From: Klebsormidium nitens
Taxonomy: Eukaryota > Streptophyta > Klebsormidiophyceae > Klebsormidiales > Klebsormidiaceae
DNA length: 64,000 bases
Assembly: GCA_000708835.1 (NCBI GenBank)
Contig: DF236967.1
Span: 64,822-128,821, forward strand
Reading direction: 5' to 3'
Under the pieces are notes generated by a model that did no database searches, had not been told where the DNA came from, and saw only the letters and a list, made by a program, of their open reading frames with translations. The translations under genes and the position numbers were made by a program. The stretch's first letter is position 1. Every line of letters begins with the position of its first letter. This document shows, piece after piece, positions 45,793-58,422 of this stretch.

Positions 45793-48700
45793 ATGGCTGA
45801 GGCTCACCTTGTAAAAAGCTGCTCGCTCGGGCAGGCCGCCAGCTGTCACGTAGCCCCTCACATCAAAAACTCGACAGTGCGGAATGCCCGTTTTTCTCCA
45901 AAGATCTCTAGATCTAATGCAGCCCAAGCTGCCGGCTCGCGGCATCATCGCACCCACATACCCCTGCAGACCTCCTCTTTCACGTCTAGCAGCAATCACA
46001 TTCTGAACCCTAAAAGCAGATGTAAAGAAACTAGTCCACGACGCAGCGGTCGGAGGGGCGCTCGATGTGCCCTCGAGTTGCTAGATTCGCTTCACGAGAT
46101 CGGGACGCATGTCGGGCAGCTTCCGCAGGTGATCGAGGGGCTTGCTTCGGCTGGGACGCTGCCAGGGGTGCCGGCGGAGTTGCTGCAGACGGGGGCGAAC
46201 GCGATCCGGGAGTTTCAGGTGGGGAGAGCGCCATGGGGTTTTGTTTGAATGCATTCTTCCAGCTTTGGGACAACTTCTCTTTATGACCTCCTTGCGTACA
46301 TGCTCGGAGATTCTCTTAGGCAGGTGCATTTGACTGCTGTGCGAGAAGTAGTGCTTGCGCACCCTGGCGGATCATGAGTTGCAATGCTGGCAGCATTCGT
46401 CCACGCGGGTCTCTCGCACTCGCCACCTTTTCCTGGCTGCTCGTCCCCCGCCTTTTCATAGGCTCCCATCCTGGTCCCGAGAACGTCGATTAATCAGCCC
46501 CATACAGCAGTGCAAAGCAAGACAAACAATTACATGTGCGCCGAACGCAGGCCTAGGCACAACTCCAGCTGTATTCTGTCTACCCGCCTGGTGAAAGCAG
46601 AACTTATTCACTCCCTCCCCCCCTGGTATCGCAGGCCCTCCCCCAGGAACAACAATACAAGCTGGCGGGCGGCGCCGGCGGGGGCTGGCTCTACCTCACC
46701 GCGCGGCCGGGCGTCTTTGCGGGGGCGGTCGACGCCTACCTTTTTGCGCCCCTGCAATTTGCTCTCGATGTCGCGCTAGGCCGGCGCCGCTACAAGCGCA
46801 CCGACTTCGTCCTCGGAAACCGGATCGGGGAGGGCAGCTTTGGGACCGTGTACGAGGGGGCGCTCGTCGGCGACAAGATTGACACCGACGACGACCTGGG
46901 CTCGCGGGGCGTGCGGCTGAACGAACTGGAGAAGGGGAGGTTCAAGAAAGTGGTGTTAAAGAAGGTGAAGATCGGGGTGGAAGGGGCGGAGGAGTGTGGG
47001 GAGATGGAGGAGTGGTTCAACCGGCGGATGCAGCGTTATGCACCCGGAATGTGCGCTGAGTACCTGGGAAGTTTTATCGCGGACAAGACCAAGGGACAGT
47101 TCAGCAAGGGGGGCCGGTGGCTTGTCTGGAACTACCAGGTGAGGCGGACGCTCATTGTGAATCTACTCAATTAAGGGGTTGGTTTCATTTCCGCTCCCTC
47201 TGGTTATAGTTTTAGACGGTGCACAACCTTGCCAAGCTCCTGTGAAGTCGTTGGTGTCACCACTTGTGCTGGTCATACTTCATTTCTGCTGAGATTGTCT
47301 CGCCAGGGATGCTAAAAACCGCTCATATCATGGAAACATCAAATTCCTTTGATGGCTCGAACTTTTTTCGAATATAGGCAATACCCGCGCTGACGGAGAT
47401 TGCAAATTCTCAAAGTTGCAGCGGACTTTTTAGTTCTCCGGTGTGCCCTTTGAACCGCTCATCTGTTTGCTAGGGGCAGGCTCCAACCTTGTCCAACCAC
47501 TGACGTTGCCTGACGTGCGCAGCTCCCTAGCAAGAGTGATCGACAATCCATTATATCTGCATGCTCAAAAATTTCAAGTATTCAGATTGCTGAGTGGTTC
47601 ACAAAGGGAGCTTTCGTTTCCAGTAACGACAGACCTGCCAAGACATCTGCACCATTTGAGGCCCGCAGGATTGGCGGTTGGACAATTCCGGACCGTGCAA
47701 TTGGCTTTGGGAAGCGATTGAACGGTCCAAGATCACATAAAGCAGAATTCGAGTTCGCGAGAGGGTTGCAAGTACTACACGACAGGTGTAACTCCTCACT
47801 TGTTGTTGGTCGCAGTCGGACGCGTCTTTATTAGACTACATGAAGGACCGCGACTTCCCGTACAACTTGGAGCGGCCGCTGTTCGGCAAGAAGCTGACGA
47901 AGTACGACTCGGTGCGGCGCCAGAGCCTCGTCATCAAAAAGGTGGCGCGCCAGATGTTCCTCGGACTGAGAAAGTGAGACCGTCTGGCAGCTGCAACACT
48001 TTCCTTTTCATGGTCAATAGAGACGTGGCTGGAAGAGACTGCTTGGCTACAAGCGAGCACCCACGAAATTCGAACAGCGGTCTCTCAGCATTCCGGATAC
48101 CGGGTTACGAAGCGTTTGGTTGGGTCAAAGCGACAACTGGCTGGGGTGTAATCCCCTGACGGTCAACAGCCCTTCTCGTCTTCTGTGGTTTTTCAAGTAT
48201 TCTGGGTAGTCTCTGCCACTAGACCCTGTTCGTCATCCTTCCTCGTTCATGGAACCAATCTCCGACGTCAATGGTCAACTTTGCTCCCGCTGGCAATTTC
48301 TGAAAACACACTGGTGTGAATGCTGCATAGAAGGCCTCGCATAAGCCATTGCTTCCGTCAGCAAACCGATCGTCTCACCTCTTTGCCACGCTGAAGCCCA
48401 GCCGCTTCATACTACATAGTGAGACTTTAGAGCAACAAGCCCGAATGGAAGTTTACGATTCCCAAGCCGGTCTCGAAACTCGGACGAGCTTTGCCTAGCG
48501 ATTTGAATTCCAATTGAACCTTGTTACGAGCGCACAATGTTGTAACCCTGTCCTCCCCTTGCGTTATCTGGCGGAGCTTCGCTTCGTCACTTGTAGCAGA
48601 GGCCTTTGTGGCAGACCGAATAGCACATGCTCTTGTGAGTCCTGTTCACCGAGTTACCTCACCCCTCCGACCGAGTCCCCGAAAGGGGCCGGAGTTGGAG

Positions 48701-50178
48701 CATGCCTTACGGAGAATTGAGGAGTTTCAGAAGCACACAAGCGCTTGCGTCAGAGAACGAGCGAGTTTTCGAACGGCGCTGATGGCCGACCTGTGCTTTT
48801 GCAGGTTGCACAAGACCGGGATCGTCCATAGGTGAGCGACTTGCTGCCTTTGATTGAGAACGGCGAACGGTTTGGCTTTGGAAAGGCGTTCGAGGTGTGG
48901 ACACATCTGGTTCGGGAGTCATTGTTCGTCGCTTTCAGATGTCGACTGTCAACTTGCGACATGTCAGGAAGCAGTGATTGCTGAACTCCCGAAGAGCTGA
49001 CCGCCTGAGGTTTCAGGTAGCGCTCGGCTTGCTGCTAGCCTTTCTCCTCGCATCCGAAATGAAGCAAAAAAACAACCCATCTTCAAGAGTTTGAACCACG
49101 CACTGGAGCCCCTCCCGCTGACGTCACTGCCGATTGCTCGCCAGGGACATTAAGCCCGCCAATTACATCATCACGGACCGCGGCCGGGTAAAGCTCATCG
49201 ACTTTGGCGCCGCCACAGACCTCCGGGTGGGCAAGAACTACACCCCTAACAGGGGGATCCTGGACCCGGACTACTGCCCCCCCGAACAGTACGTGCTCCC
49301 AGAGACAACCCCCGCGGCGCCGTCCGCCCCGCTGGCGGCGCTCGCCTCGCCGTTCCTGTGGCGGGTAAGCGTCATCATGACGTGGCGCGCCGCTTCTCAG
49401 CGAATGAGTGCTCCTTTAAGCCCCCGAATCTTGCCTTGGAAAACACACGGTGACCCATTTTCGAGAGAGTCGCACATAGCGCGGATGACTGGAGGAAGAA
49501 GAGCTGTAAGTCGGTGATTCGGTGTCAGGAATCGCCGGAGCCTTGAGACGTGGTGCACATGAAGTTACGCGCAGTAGGACCGTCTCGTTGTTCAGGCACT
49601 TTTCCTGTTAGCAACGGTCGTCCTCGCTATACTTTCACGCCTCATCTTGGCCCCTGCTGTAGTGACAATCAGCCCTGCAGTCAGGTGCGGTTTGTTGCGA
49701 TCCCGAAGCAGGCCTCGTGCACGACGTTTCGGTGGATGTTGTTTTGAAAGGGTTGGAAACAATCTGCAAGCGAGGACTTTCGAGAATCCAGACTGCTGAC
49801 GTCAGCACCGCGTCTCCCGCCGCGCAGCTCTCCCACCCGGACCTGTTCGACACGTACTCCGCCGGCATCGTGATGCTGCAGATGGCAATCCCCACGCTGC
49901 GCACCGACCTCGGCCTCGGGTCGTTCAAAAAGGAGCTCGAGAGCGTCGGGCACGATCTGCGAAAGTGGCGGGAAACGACGCGTCTGCGCGCGGACTTTTC
50001 CGTGTTGGACCAGGACGGCGGCCAAGGGTGGGATCTAGTGTGCAAGCTGGTGTGCCCCCGAGGGCCGCTCTTCAAGGGCCGGCTGTCGGCGCCGGAAGCG
50101 CTGCGGCACCCGTACTTCATCCTCGGCAGCGATCAGCTGGCCACCATTTCCGCGCGGCTGTCGAGGTCGAAGGATTAA
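45793..50178 (+). CDS. STN8: STN8 thylakoid serine/threonine kinase
   Basis: Phosphorylates photosystem II core proteins (D1, D2, CP43) at the thylakoid and aids PSII repair. Exons: 45793-46218, 46635-47138, 47816-47973, 48805-48831 (27 nt), 49145-49364, 49828-50178; in frame, 561 aa (Arabidopsis 495). ACCATGGCT is a good start context. The first 80 residues are Ser/Arg/His-rich and transit-peptide-like. A hydrophobic stretch (GGGWLYLTARPGVFAGAVDA) precedes the kinase, as in STN7/STN8. The glycine loop is IGEGSFGTVYEG (about 206), then VVLKKVKIGVEGAEE, which is STN8-type. The catalytic loop is HRDIKPAN, split over three exons, and LIDFGAATDLRVGKNY is the DFG region. PDYCPPEQYVLPE and LFDTYSAGIVMLQMA follow. 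The insert GAEECGEMEEWFNRR separates it from STN7. Confidence 0.95.
48805..48831 (+). other. STN8: 27-nt microexon of STN8
   Basis: Bounded by TTTTGCAG and GTGAGC. It supplies LHKTGIVH, with the flanking K and R codons split over both junctions, and joins directly to DIKPAN of the next exon. Without it the kinase would lose the HRD loop while the frame (27 nt) stays open. Confidence 0.9.
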
Positions 50179-52023
50179 TTCGAAATTTGAGAATAGTACG
50201 CCTATTTTTTGCTTCCTGCTCCATTGACTGATTGGGACATGCACTGAGTTCAGACACTGTTACGTGTTGAGATGCGCCGGATGTGTTAAAAACGATGCCC
50301 TCTGCTTACCAACCATCCAATTAATTGCAGTCGCACTGTCATTGGTGATGGATGGCGGATCAGTCTTGAGGTTTGAAGTTCCATGGGCCTTATGTCTCAT
50401 CGTTATCAATATAATGTCACTTATGATGACCAGCTCTGCTACGAGTGTTCGGGTCATGCAGGCCCGCACTGCAGGCTGGTATCATCGCAGCCGATTCAGT
50501 GATGCAGCGCCAGGCATGTGCACATAAGCATGTGACATGATGTAATTTGCATGCACTGCCGAGAATTAACCATATGCATTTCAGGGTAAGCTCGAATCGA
50601 CAGAGCGCGCGCCGGTTTGTCATCAAAATTATTCGACATACTTTTGAGCAACGTAAGTTGCACACAAGCTCCGCGCCATGTTGGTTTGTGCGGCCCTGCA
50701 TGCACTGCCGGGGTACGTGCCTGGCCAGCATGGATTAAGAATATATAAGTGCGGCTCACACAAAAAAAGTGCACATGATGGGGCGATCGTCTTGCACGAA
50801 CTTTCAGTTGCGGACTTGAGCTGTAGTGCGGAAGCTAGCCTCGTAGCTTGACATGTATATGCTAGCATAGCAGTAAATGTTCGCAACTTATTTGAGTAGT
50901 CCAATGCGCAACCAACCATGACGAGTCCGCGACTTGTATGTTAATCATCGAGGATCATGAAAACAGGCACATCAGGATTATGGTGATCGGAACCCGCGTA
51001 ACCCAAAGCCAGTGACTTGGCCTGTACATGGCTCATAAAAATCATTTTGTCAGCTAGCCAACTCTAGCAGGGGGCCGCTCCTAAACGAGACCATACAGAG
51101 TGCCGGAAATGTCACAGTGTAGGGTGCTATAGAAAAAGCCCCTGGCGCTTCTAGACAAAGTACGCCGACACTCAAGCGTCAGAGCAAAGAACATGCTCCT
51201 CTAGTACCTTCCTCGCAAACTGAGCCTTTACAGTTCATATACCTAGACTGTTCTACCGTATGCTTATGACGCTGGCCAACTGGATAAACTACTCCGTCCA
51301 GTGAGCACCAATCGCACACACTTATGAAGCTTAGATACGGTAGGCAAGAAGTCGCTACTTCCTTACAACTGCTCTACACGTCTTTCAGTGCCGCCAAAGA
51401 ACTGATCATCGAGCATCATCTGATGAAGCGTTCAAACACTGAGTGCTAGCTCTAACGTACAGGTCTCACCAACATCTCTTCAAGCAGAGACTCACAACGC
51501 ATGCTTCTCCAGCATTTCACCGCTTTCGATTGCAGTATGCGGCGGAGTACTTGGTTCTTCAGCCGCTCCTGTCACTGCATTTACAAAGCCAGGTTTTGCA
51601 ATCTCAGCCCCAAGAATGCAATCTTCCTGCAATCTTTCTCTGCATTTCGCTACTTGTGAATGCATCGTCCATCTCTTATTTTGACGCAACTCTAGTTCTG
51701 GTATTTCACGTCTTCTGTAACACTCTTTGTCAAAGATCGAGGCTTTTGCAACAAACAAAACTTTCGCTGGTGTATAGATGGCCATGGGCACGCCTACCAC
51801 CACTGACACCATACGGCTGCAAATGAGATGCGCTTTCCTACAGGTTTCCCAAATCCAAACCCCTCGGTCTGCTTGGAGCTCACTCAAGAAGGAACGTACA
51901 AAAAAAGCCCAACGATTGGGAGCAACTGTGAGCGCCGACTCCGGAGTTCCTCAACCTTGTCGCTTCGGTTGCTACTCGACACTTCTTGAGGTTGCACCAA
52001 CCCGGAATCGTCACCTCAGTCCC
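50179..52023. other. Intergenic between convergent STN8 and EB1
   Basis: 1.8 kb with short frames lacking coding bias. TATATAAG occurs at about 50742 (+), and several CATGCA words and short inverted repeats cluster at 50450-50740. If EB1 has a further C-terminal exon beyond the donor at 52079, it would lie here; I could not identify one. Confidence 0.5.
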
Positions 52024-54757
52024 TCATTTCAAGGGAACGCAAGGACCAGCCCTGCAACGGCACTCTTTGACCGTCTCACCTGTCGTTGTTTGCGTCTTGT
52101 CCTGCGACCGCTGCAAGTCGTCGGCTGCCGCCGTTGCTACCACCGCCTGTGCCTCGGTAATGACCGTTGGGCTGTCGTCCGCAGCGTACAAGATCTTCTG
52201 AACCGCCACAACAACCTGCACGACCCCGACAATCTTCTTCAACTCCTCTTTCTCGGCCGGCGATCGTTTCCGGTCAGCGAACTTCGAAAGAGTATGCAGT
52301 ATCTAAGGCCAGCTTTGTAAGCTTACTTGTACGCTTCCTGAGCTGACACCTAGTCAGTCCGTTGGGCCTTAGTGAGGCCAAAGAAAACACGGAACTGCCG
52401 CACAGAGCATCAAGTGTCCCGATTGTTCGGGAAGGCGACACGTTGGACGGTTGATTCAACCGATTGCAATACCTTTCACGCACTGTGCACAAGCTGGCTC
52501 TCGATACGGAGCATCTTCAGTGTCTTGCAGCAATACATTGGCGAAACGAGGCAGGCTTTAGGACTGCTCAGAGTGACGAGAGGTGTCAAGGGATGGACCA
52601 CGCACTGGCAGAGTTGCTAGCTCCGGCGTCTGGCACAGAATCTCAATGTCTCGCAGCTTGGCAAAGTAGAAGTCCCGCTCCTTCTCCAAGCTGTCTACCG
52701 AAAGCTTCAACTCTGTAACCTGCAGGAAGGAGATTCCACAAACTGTCAGTCCGCTGAATGGGCTGAGGATAGCGACAGGAATTTTGTGCTGCATAGATTG
52801 TCTAGTGCTTGACATCGATCACTTGCGCCAACATCTCAAAGCGGTGTTGCCGTACTTAGTACAATGAGGTCTTTCCTTAACAGCAGATTGGCAGGATCTC
52901 GATCATCTACGAACAATACGGCTAGTAATCCTCTAGCGAAGTCTCTACAAAGACGGGCTCACCTGTTCATTGAGCCGTTGGACTTCCTTTTCCAGCTGTG
53001 GGGATGAAGATGCAGACCCGTTTGACATCGATGCCCCTTTCAACCCTACCCTGACTGGCATTCGAAGGGAGGAAGAAGTCAGAAGTTTTGTGAAAGGAGA
53101 GCCATCAAAGACACCATCAAAGACATCCTTTACGAGATGGTAAGCTTTGTGATCCTGAGATGCACTTTGAAGAAAGCCTGTTGACGGGATTTTCACCTCC
53201 AAACTGCACCGATCCAAGATCATAAAAGACGAGCAGGATAAGTGTGTAGAAAGCTCAAGCTTTCAGACACCCTACCTGTTGTCTCTGACCCACGCCGAAC
53301 TGCCGACCGAGGCCTTGCAGCAGCCCCAGAAGAAGATGATTCTCCGGCGGGCCTAGGAGCAGCAGCTGCGGCACCTCCAGAGGCTGCTACTTTTCGAGAC
53401 GCGCTGGCACCGCCCTTACTCGATCCTCTCCTCTCCACAGCGTCGTAACTGTGCAAACTTTTGCGCGTCAGCAGGAACAACAACCGACGATCATCATGTA
53501 CGTTGTACTTCGGGAGATTAGTGGTAACTGATCAACCTTTGAACGCCCTCAATTGGCATAAAGACAGAGTGCTAGAATCCCAGGATAAGCTTTACCATGT
53601 GGTAAAGTAACAGGGCAGTTACTAAGGAATGGGCGCACTAATCACAATAGTAATTCATTTGGACTCTCTCACAGCAAGCCATCGATGGTCTCTGAGCTTC
53701 TGAAATTGCGTCGATGCACTGAAATCACGAGCTTTAAATGAAAGGACGTGCTTGCACCAACCTTGAGCTCACCACCCCGCCATTGATTGAGTCACAGTAG
53801 CGCTTCAGCCACTGCAGGAACTCCAGATTGTCCAAAGGCCGTGCCTTGACCAACTTTGCCACCTCAATGTACTGCAAGAATCGGTATCCGAGAAAACATA
53901 AGGCTTTCAACTAGCATTGTCAATGGTTTGACCATATTAACAACCGCATAAGCTATCAAGCAGCTTAAAAGCAGTGCTATTGGTATAGCAGTGCCTGTTG
54001 AGAATCAAGACTTGTGGCTGCCTTGGTACGGTTGAGAATCCAGAAAGATTGGTCTGGAGCACTTCTCATGCATTCTTCGAACCTTACCTTCTGGATTTTC
54101 AGCTTATTGAAGACATCTTGAAGCACCTTGTAGTTGTTGATCATCTCATACTCGCTCCTCGCTTCAAAACTCACCTGCAGAGAGAAACTTGGAGGTTGTC
54201 CTAGGCAATGAGAATTAGGGTTTCTTGGCTTACCACGCAGGTCACTTATCCAAGCTGAACATGTTGATTCTACGGGGTTTTGAAAGGTGGCTTACATATC
54301 TAAAGGCCTTCAGTCCAGGCCTCCTAACATCAAAGCGAGGGCACCAAAGCAAGTGGGAGCATCTTACGTTAAGAGGGAGCTGACTCAGTGTCATTTTAGG
54401 TGGTACAAGATGGGCTTATGAAAGAAGGTTTGGCTGGAAAACTTGCCTTGTGCATTGGCACCTGCCCTGGATGGGTGGCGTCCATCAACTGACAAGCTAC
54501 GGCACCATTGGCAGCCTGTACAACAGTTATAAAGATGAGCAAACCGTCACATAACTTAGCACTTGATGAGATTGCTTGCATGCTCAGCAACTGGAATCAA
54601 TTCACTCAACAGTGATCTAGGAATCGCATTCCAACTAATTCTGTCTCACCTCCTCGACTTTCTGAAGGTTCAGTGCAAGGGTGTTATTGATCCAGGACAG
54701 AATCTCCCCTCGTCCAACGAAGTACGCTCCATCCATCATACCGATGTTTGCCGCCAT
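52024..54757 (-). CDS. EB1: EB1 microtubule plus-end-binding protein
   Basis: Tracks growing microtubule ends and recruits partners. Exons: 54757-54650, 54515-54447, 54174-54088, 53871-53762, 53448-53276, 53054-52963, 52719-52606, 52215-52024; 314 aa. The calponin-homology domain spans residues 1-124 ([58 protein letters not shown]). A Ser/Ala/Arg linker carries [10 protein letters not shown]. The EB-homology coiled coil contains [20 protein letters not shown], then QKILYAADD. Intron 2 has a GC donor (CACAAG/GCAAGT). The exon 4 end is the weak point: strong donors at 53773/53772 and nearby leave the wrong phase for exon 5, so I used 53762 (AAG/GTTGGT). The last exon reads to a stop at 52024 with a Cys-containing tail, but a good donor (ACAG/GTGAGA after 52080) suggests a possible further exon. 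Confidence 0.9.
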
Positions 54758-55749
54758 CTTTGCGAATGCAATATCGAACCTGCTTCTGTCTGTCAAATGG
54801 CTCACAAAGTTGACGGTGAATGTGTGCCAAAAGCTTAGCAGGGCCTAAAAAACCTGAGCATTGAGAAATTCTTTGTCGCAGAGGGCTTCAGTCTCAGCTC
54901 AGGGCTGCAATCTGCTAGGAACTCTGGCTGCTGGGCCAACAAATCTAGAGAGCGAGCAAAGGCGCCGAGCTAGCAGCCTCATGCAGCACAGTGGAAGTGT
55001 AGATTGAAAGAAGTTCTTGAAACGAGCAGGTTTGCCGGCTGACTTTTTGAAAGGTTTGAAATGCATCGATCGTAAAAAGGCGGCGGCCGCCGCGGCCGGG
55101 CGACCGCAAGCGGCCGCGTGGCAGACTCCAAAGGCCGCCGGCAGTCCGATCTGCAGACTCCAACCAATGATTGCCGCAGGCTAGTAGCGGCTGGCACTTC
55201 TTCTGTACGCGCGCAGACTCCTGCAGGACCACGTGCTGAGGAACAGGGCCTTCCCGGTGATTACTACGTATGGGTGGGACCATGGTAGGCAGTAGAGTCT
55301 ACCGGTCCCTTACCGCGCGGCGGGTTACTGCCTGGTAAATGGGGTCGGGGCCACGCACATGCCCCGGTCATTTAATGGGGGAGAGCGGTTCAAACTCCCG
55401 GGCCGGAGGACGTTCGCCACGTGCATACAACAGAATCGCATGCTGGCCAACAATTCTTCGAAGTGGATAATTTGAGCGATGCAAGCGCCATCGTTAGCCG
55501 TCCGATGAATTTGGAGGAGTAAGATGGATGGCCAAGAAGAAGTGTCAGGACTTGGCAGGACTCGGGATTTGCAAACGCAACAGCAATCGCGAAGAAAGAG
55601 CACTTCCTGCTTCCTGCCTCCTGAACGACCTTTTCCGCCGCCATTGACAGCCTTTGAGAAGCATTTCTGTGCTCTAGGAAGCCCCGGCTTTTCGCGCAAG
55701 AGCTGCTGAGGACTGGCATTGTCTCCAGAGTGCAACGCCATCTGCAACC
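54758..55749. promoter_or_regulatory. Divergent upstream region of EB1 (-) and AtpD (+)
   Basis: About 1 kb. A very GC-rich block with nested NotI-like palindromes (GCGGCCGC) sits at 55081-55118. I see no clear TATA box. Open frames on the minus strand here and into AtpD are shadows. Confidence 0.5.
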
Positions 55750-56583
55750 ATGCAGGCTGTTGCTCAAAATGCGGCTTCGGGTCTTCGGATTCCAGTAGGA
55801 TGTGGGGCGCTGGAGAGCATGTGTGCTCAGCAGAGGGTTCATCAAAGCCTCCCCGCTGTGAGACCGCAGAACAAACTTTCGTTCTCGGCTTCAGCAAGCG
55901 ACATGTTTGCCTGCTACTTGGGGAGCAGCCTGCCTGGGGCCGCTGCATTTAGGCAAAGTAGGAGGCCTGCCCGGGGGGTGGTAGTCATGGGGGTGCCGGA
56001 GCAGGTAGCCAAGGGGTACGCTCAGGCTTTGATGGAGCTGGCTCAGAGCAAATCCTGTCTGGAGCCGATCCATGCCGACATGGAAAAGTTAGAGGCCCTG
56101 ATAGAGAACCAAGATGTTGTCAACTTCCTGTATGACCCCGTCGCTGACATTGGCAAGAAGCAGAAGTTGCTCGCCACGCTCGGCAATGACGGCGGGTTCA
56201 ATAAGTACACCATCAACTTCCTCAACCTCCTCATTGAAAAGAAGCGCATCAACACAATTGCATATGTCATCAAGGCCTTTGACGACTTGTACAATGATAA
56301 GACCCAGACACAGGTAGCGACCGTTGTGTCGGCTGTCAAGCTCGAAAACGCACAGCAAGCCCTCATTGCCAAGAAGCTGCAAACGCTAACAGGGGCCAAG
56401 AACATCAAGTTGAAGAACGAGGTGGATCCCGAGTTGATCGCAGGGTTCGTGCTCAAGTACGGTAAGGGGCAGTCAGAGGAGATTGACTTCAGCGTCAGGG
56501 GTCAATTAGAAAAGTTGAGGATGGAATTTGAGAGTGGGCTAGGAGCGGCAGCCGAGGAGGCAGAGGAGAAGGTTGCGGCATAA
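55750..56583 (+). CDS. ATPD: Chloroplast ATP synthase delta subunit
   Basis: Peripheral-stalk (OSCP-like) subunit that ties CF1 to CFo in the thylakoid ATP synthase; nuclear-encoded. Single exon, 277 aa. The first 75 residues are a transit peptide rich in Ser/Ala/Arg. The mature part begins near VMGVPEQVAKGYAQALMELA and continues DVVNFLYDPVADIGKKQKLL, FNKYTINFLNLLIEKKR and ENAQQALIAKKLQTLTGAKN. VDPELIAGFVLKYGKGQSEE, the C-terminal family signature, follows, and the protein ends in an acidic Ala/Glu tail. The start is the first ATG (CAACCATGCAG) and fits the usual precursor length of about 250 aa. It is the only intronless complete gene in the window, which is common for AtpD. Confidence 0.96.
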   Translation: MQAVAQNAASGLRIPVGCGALESMCAQQRVHQSLPAVRPQNKLSFSASASDMFACYLGSSLPGAAAFRQSRRPARGVVVMGVPEQVAKGYAQALMELAQSKSCLEPIHADMEKLEALIENQDVVNFLYDPVADIGKKQKLLATLGNDGGFNKYTINFLNLLIEKKRINTIAYVIKAFDDLYNDKTQTQVATVVSAVKLENAQQALIAKKLQTLTGAKNIKLKNEVDPELIAGFVLKYGKGQSEEIDFSVRGQLEKLRMEFESGLGAAAEEAEEKVAA

Positions 56584-58422
56584 TCGGGCAGACGGCATAC
56601 ATGTAAGAACAGCCATTGTTGTGGCGGATTCACATCTGAGCTACTGCTGGAGTAGATACTGCTGAGTAGACCAAGCACATTCTTATGGCTGATGGCCGTG
56701 ATGTAGAACAAGGTGGCACGAACCTCACAGTCCTGATGTTCCTCCACCTTGATTCAGAGGTACTCAGGTGCAGCAATTATGGTTAGGACAGACAATGCAC
56801 TAATCTTGATAGACGATCTGGACTGGATGCTTCTGGAAAACCCTCAATCTGGAGGAATAATTGAATAACGGCTTTTTTGCTCCTCACTTCCAGACTTGCC
56901 TTGTCCCTCTGTCGGCATTGATGCTATGAAGCAGCTGCTGCTCGGCAAAGTTGGGTGTTTACAGACTCTGCTCTTCGGAGTTTTTTGAAGGAAGTGGGTA
57001 GAAGGGAATCTGGGGAAGCCTTGCACTCCTTCGAATGCAAGGCTCTGTAGTGCCGTGTCATCAAGTCCTTGGATCAGCATAGAGCGTTGTTTGCTGCAAA
57101 TGACCTGCATTTTTCCATAGGTGGCATGCAGCCGCCAGTTGATCTTGCTTGATACCTAATGGCACTGAAATTTATGGGCTGCTTTTCTATCCAAAAACTT
57201 TGTGGCAAGTTTAAGTGTCAGTCTGACGTGCAAGGGAGTGGCAAGGGCTGCTTGTGTGAGGACATTGTTGCGTGCAGCAACTCTCGAGTGTTGGTTGATC
57301 AGGGCAGCTCTTTACATTGAGGTAACGCACGTGCTCTTGTACCATATATGCTCCAGAATCAGCCATTACCCTGTTGTGAGCATCTCTTCTGGCCCCTGGG
57401 TGACAGCATTGCAGTCTCCGAAGTAAAGCACAGGTCTCATTAGGGTTGCCTTCAGTGTCAGTCACATGGGCTGGCTGAGTTCATCCTTGAGTATTGTGCG
57501 GCAGTTCTGCAATGTTGAGCATTTTGTTTTAGTGTGCTTCTGGTTTGGAAGGTATATTATGCTGATCGGGATTCGGAAGACATCTGATGCATACACCCTT
57601 GTTAGGAGCACTGTTATGTGCTTCTCTGGAAGGAATACCATCCTGAAAGTGTACTGCATTTCAAGCATTTTTTTTTTGAATCCATCTCACTGAGCTCAGG
57701 CCCTGCAGTTCTGTGTCCACTGCAGCTGATGTCTTGGCAGTGCCACAGTAACGCGTTGTTTCAAATCATTAATATGAAACTATGAGAAGAGTTCATGATT
57801 CTCCGCAAATGCTGCATGATTGCCATACACATCAAATCAACAAACCTGTACCGCCTTCAAATGCATTCACCGTTTGCCTTGGTGCAAAATATGGAGCTGC
57901 ACACTGAAACTGAGCCGGATGGCCTCCAGGCATTCGCACCCAGATAGTATGCACAATCATGGTGCAGACTAAAAGGCTGGCCGGGCTGTCAAGTGTATCT
58001 TATTGGTTGTGCAAAAGCTTTCATGCATGTTTTCGAGACCACCTTCATGGAATTGTACGGCCGTCTGACTGAAGCCTGCATGATAGCTATTCAAACCCAT
58101 ACTTCTTCACCACAAAAAGCTTCTGCCCCGCGGGTGGCGCCACAAGCTCTCAGGCCACATGGTCAATGCCAGGTGCAATGCATCATAATTGTCACCAAGC
58201 TCCACCGAATGATGCCGCATTTCTTAATGCATATTAAGGATTGAGAAAAGCCAGGATCTCAAACTTTGTTTCGTAATAATCGACACGATTGCTCTCCTTC
58301 AGTCCTAGTTTGACCTCAACTGTACATTTAGTGTGCACGACTGATTCACTCATGCTATAAGAAAAGTTCCATCTGCACAACATTTGTGAGCAGACAGTAT
58401 CGGTATGCTGCTCATGATCTAT
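56584..58422. other. Intergenic between convergent AtpD and the plastid-protein gene
   Basis: 1.8 kb of AT-rich DNA with many TG-rich words and a T tract near 57668. No frame with coding bias and no RNA gene recognised. It must contain both 3' UTRs. Confidence 0.6.

Noticed and set aside
53772-53773. Strong GTGAGC donor for EB1 exon 4
   Set aside because: It ends in phase 0, but exon 5 ([10 protein letters not shown]) needs two carried bases; only the weaker donor after 53762 keeps the frame.
55388-55415. GGTTCAAACTCC, resembling a tRNA T arm
   Set aside because: The T stem does not pair and there is no D arm or acceptor stem upstream.
55325-55948. 207-codon minus-strand frame overlapping AtpD
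   Set aside because: Antisense to the AtpD transit-peptide region, with no family resemblance and no splice logic.
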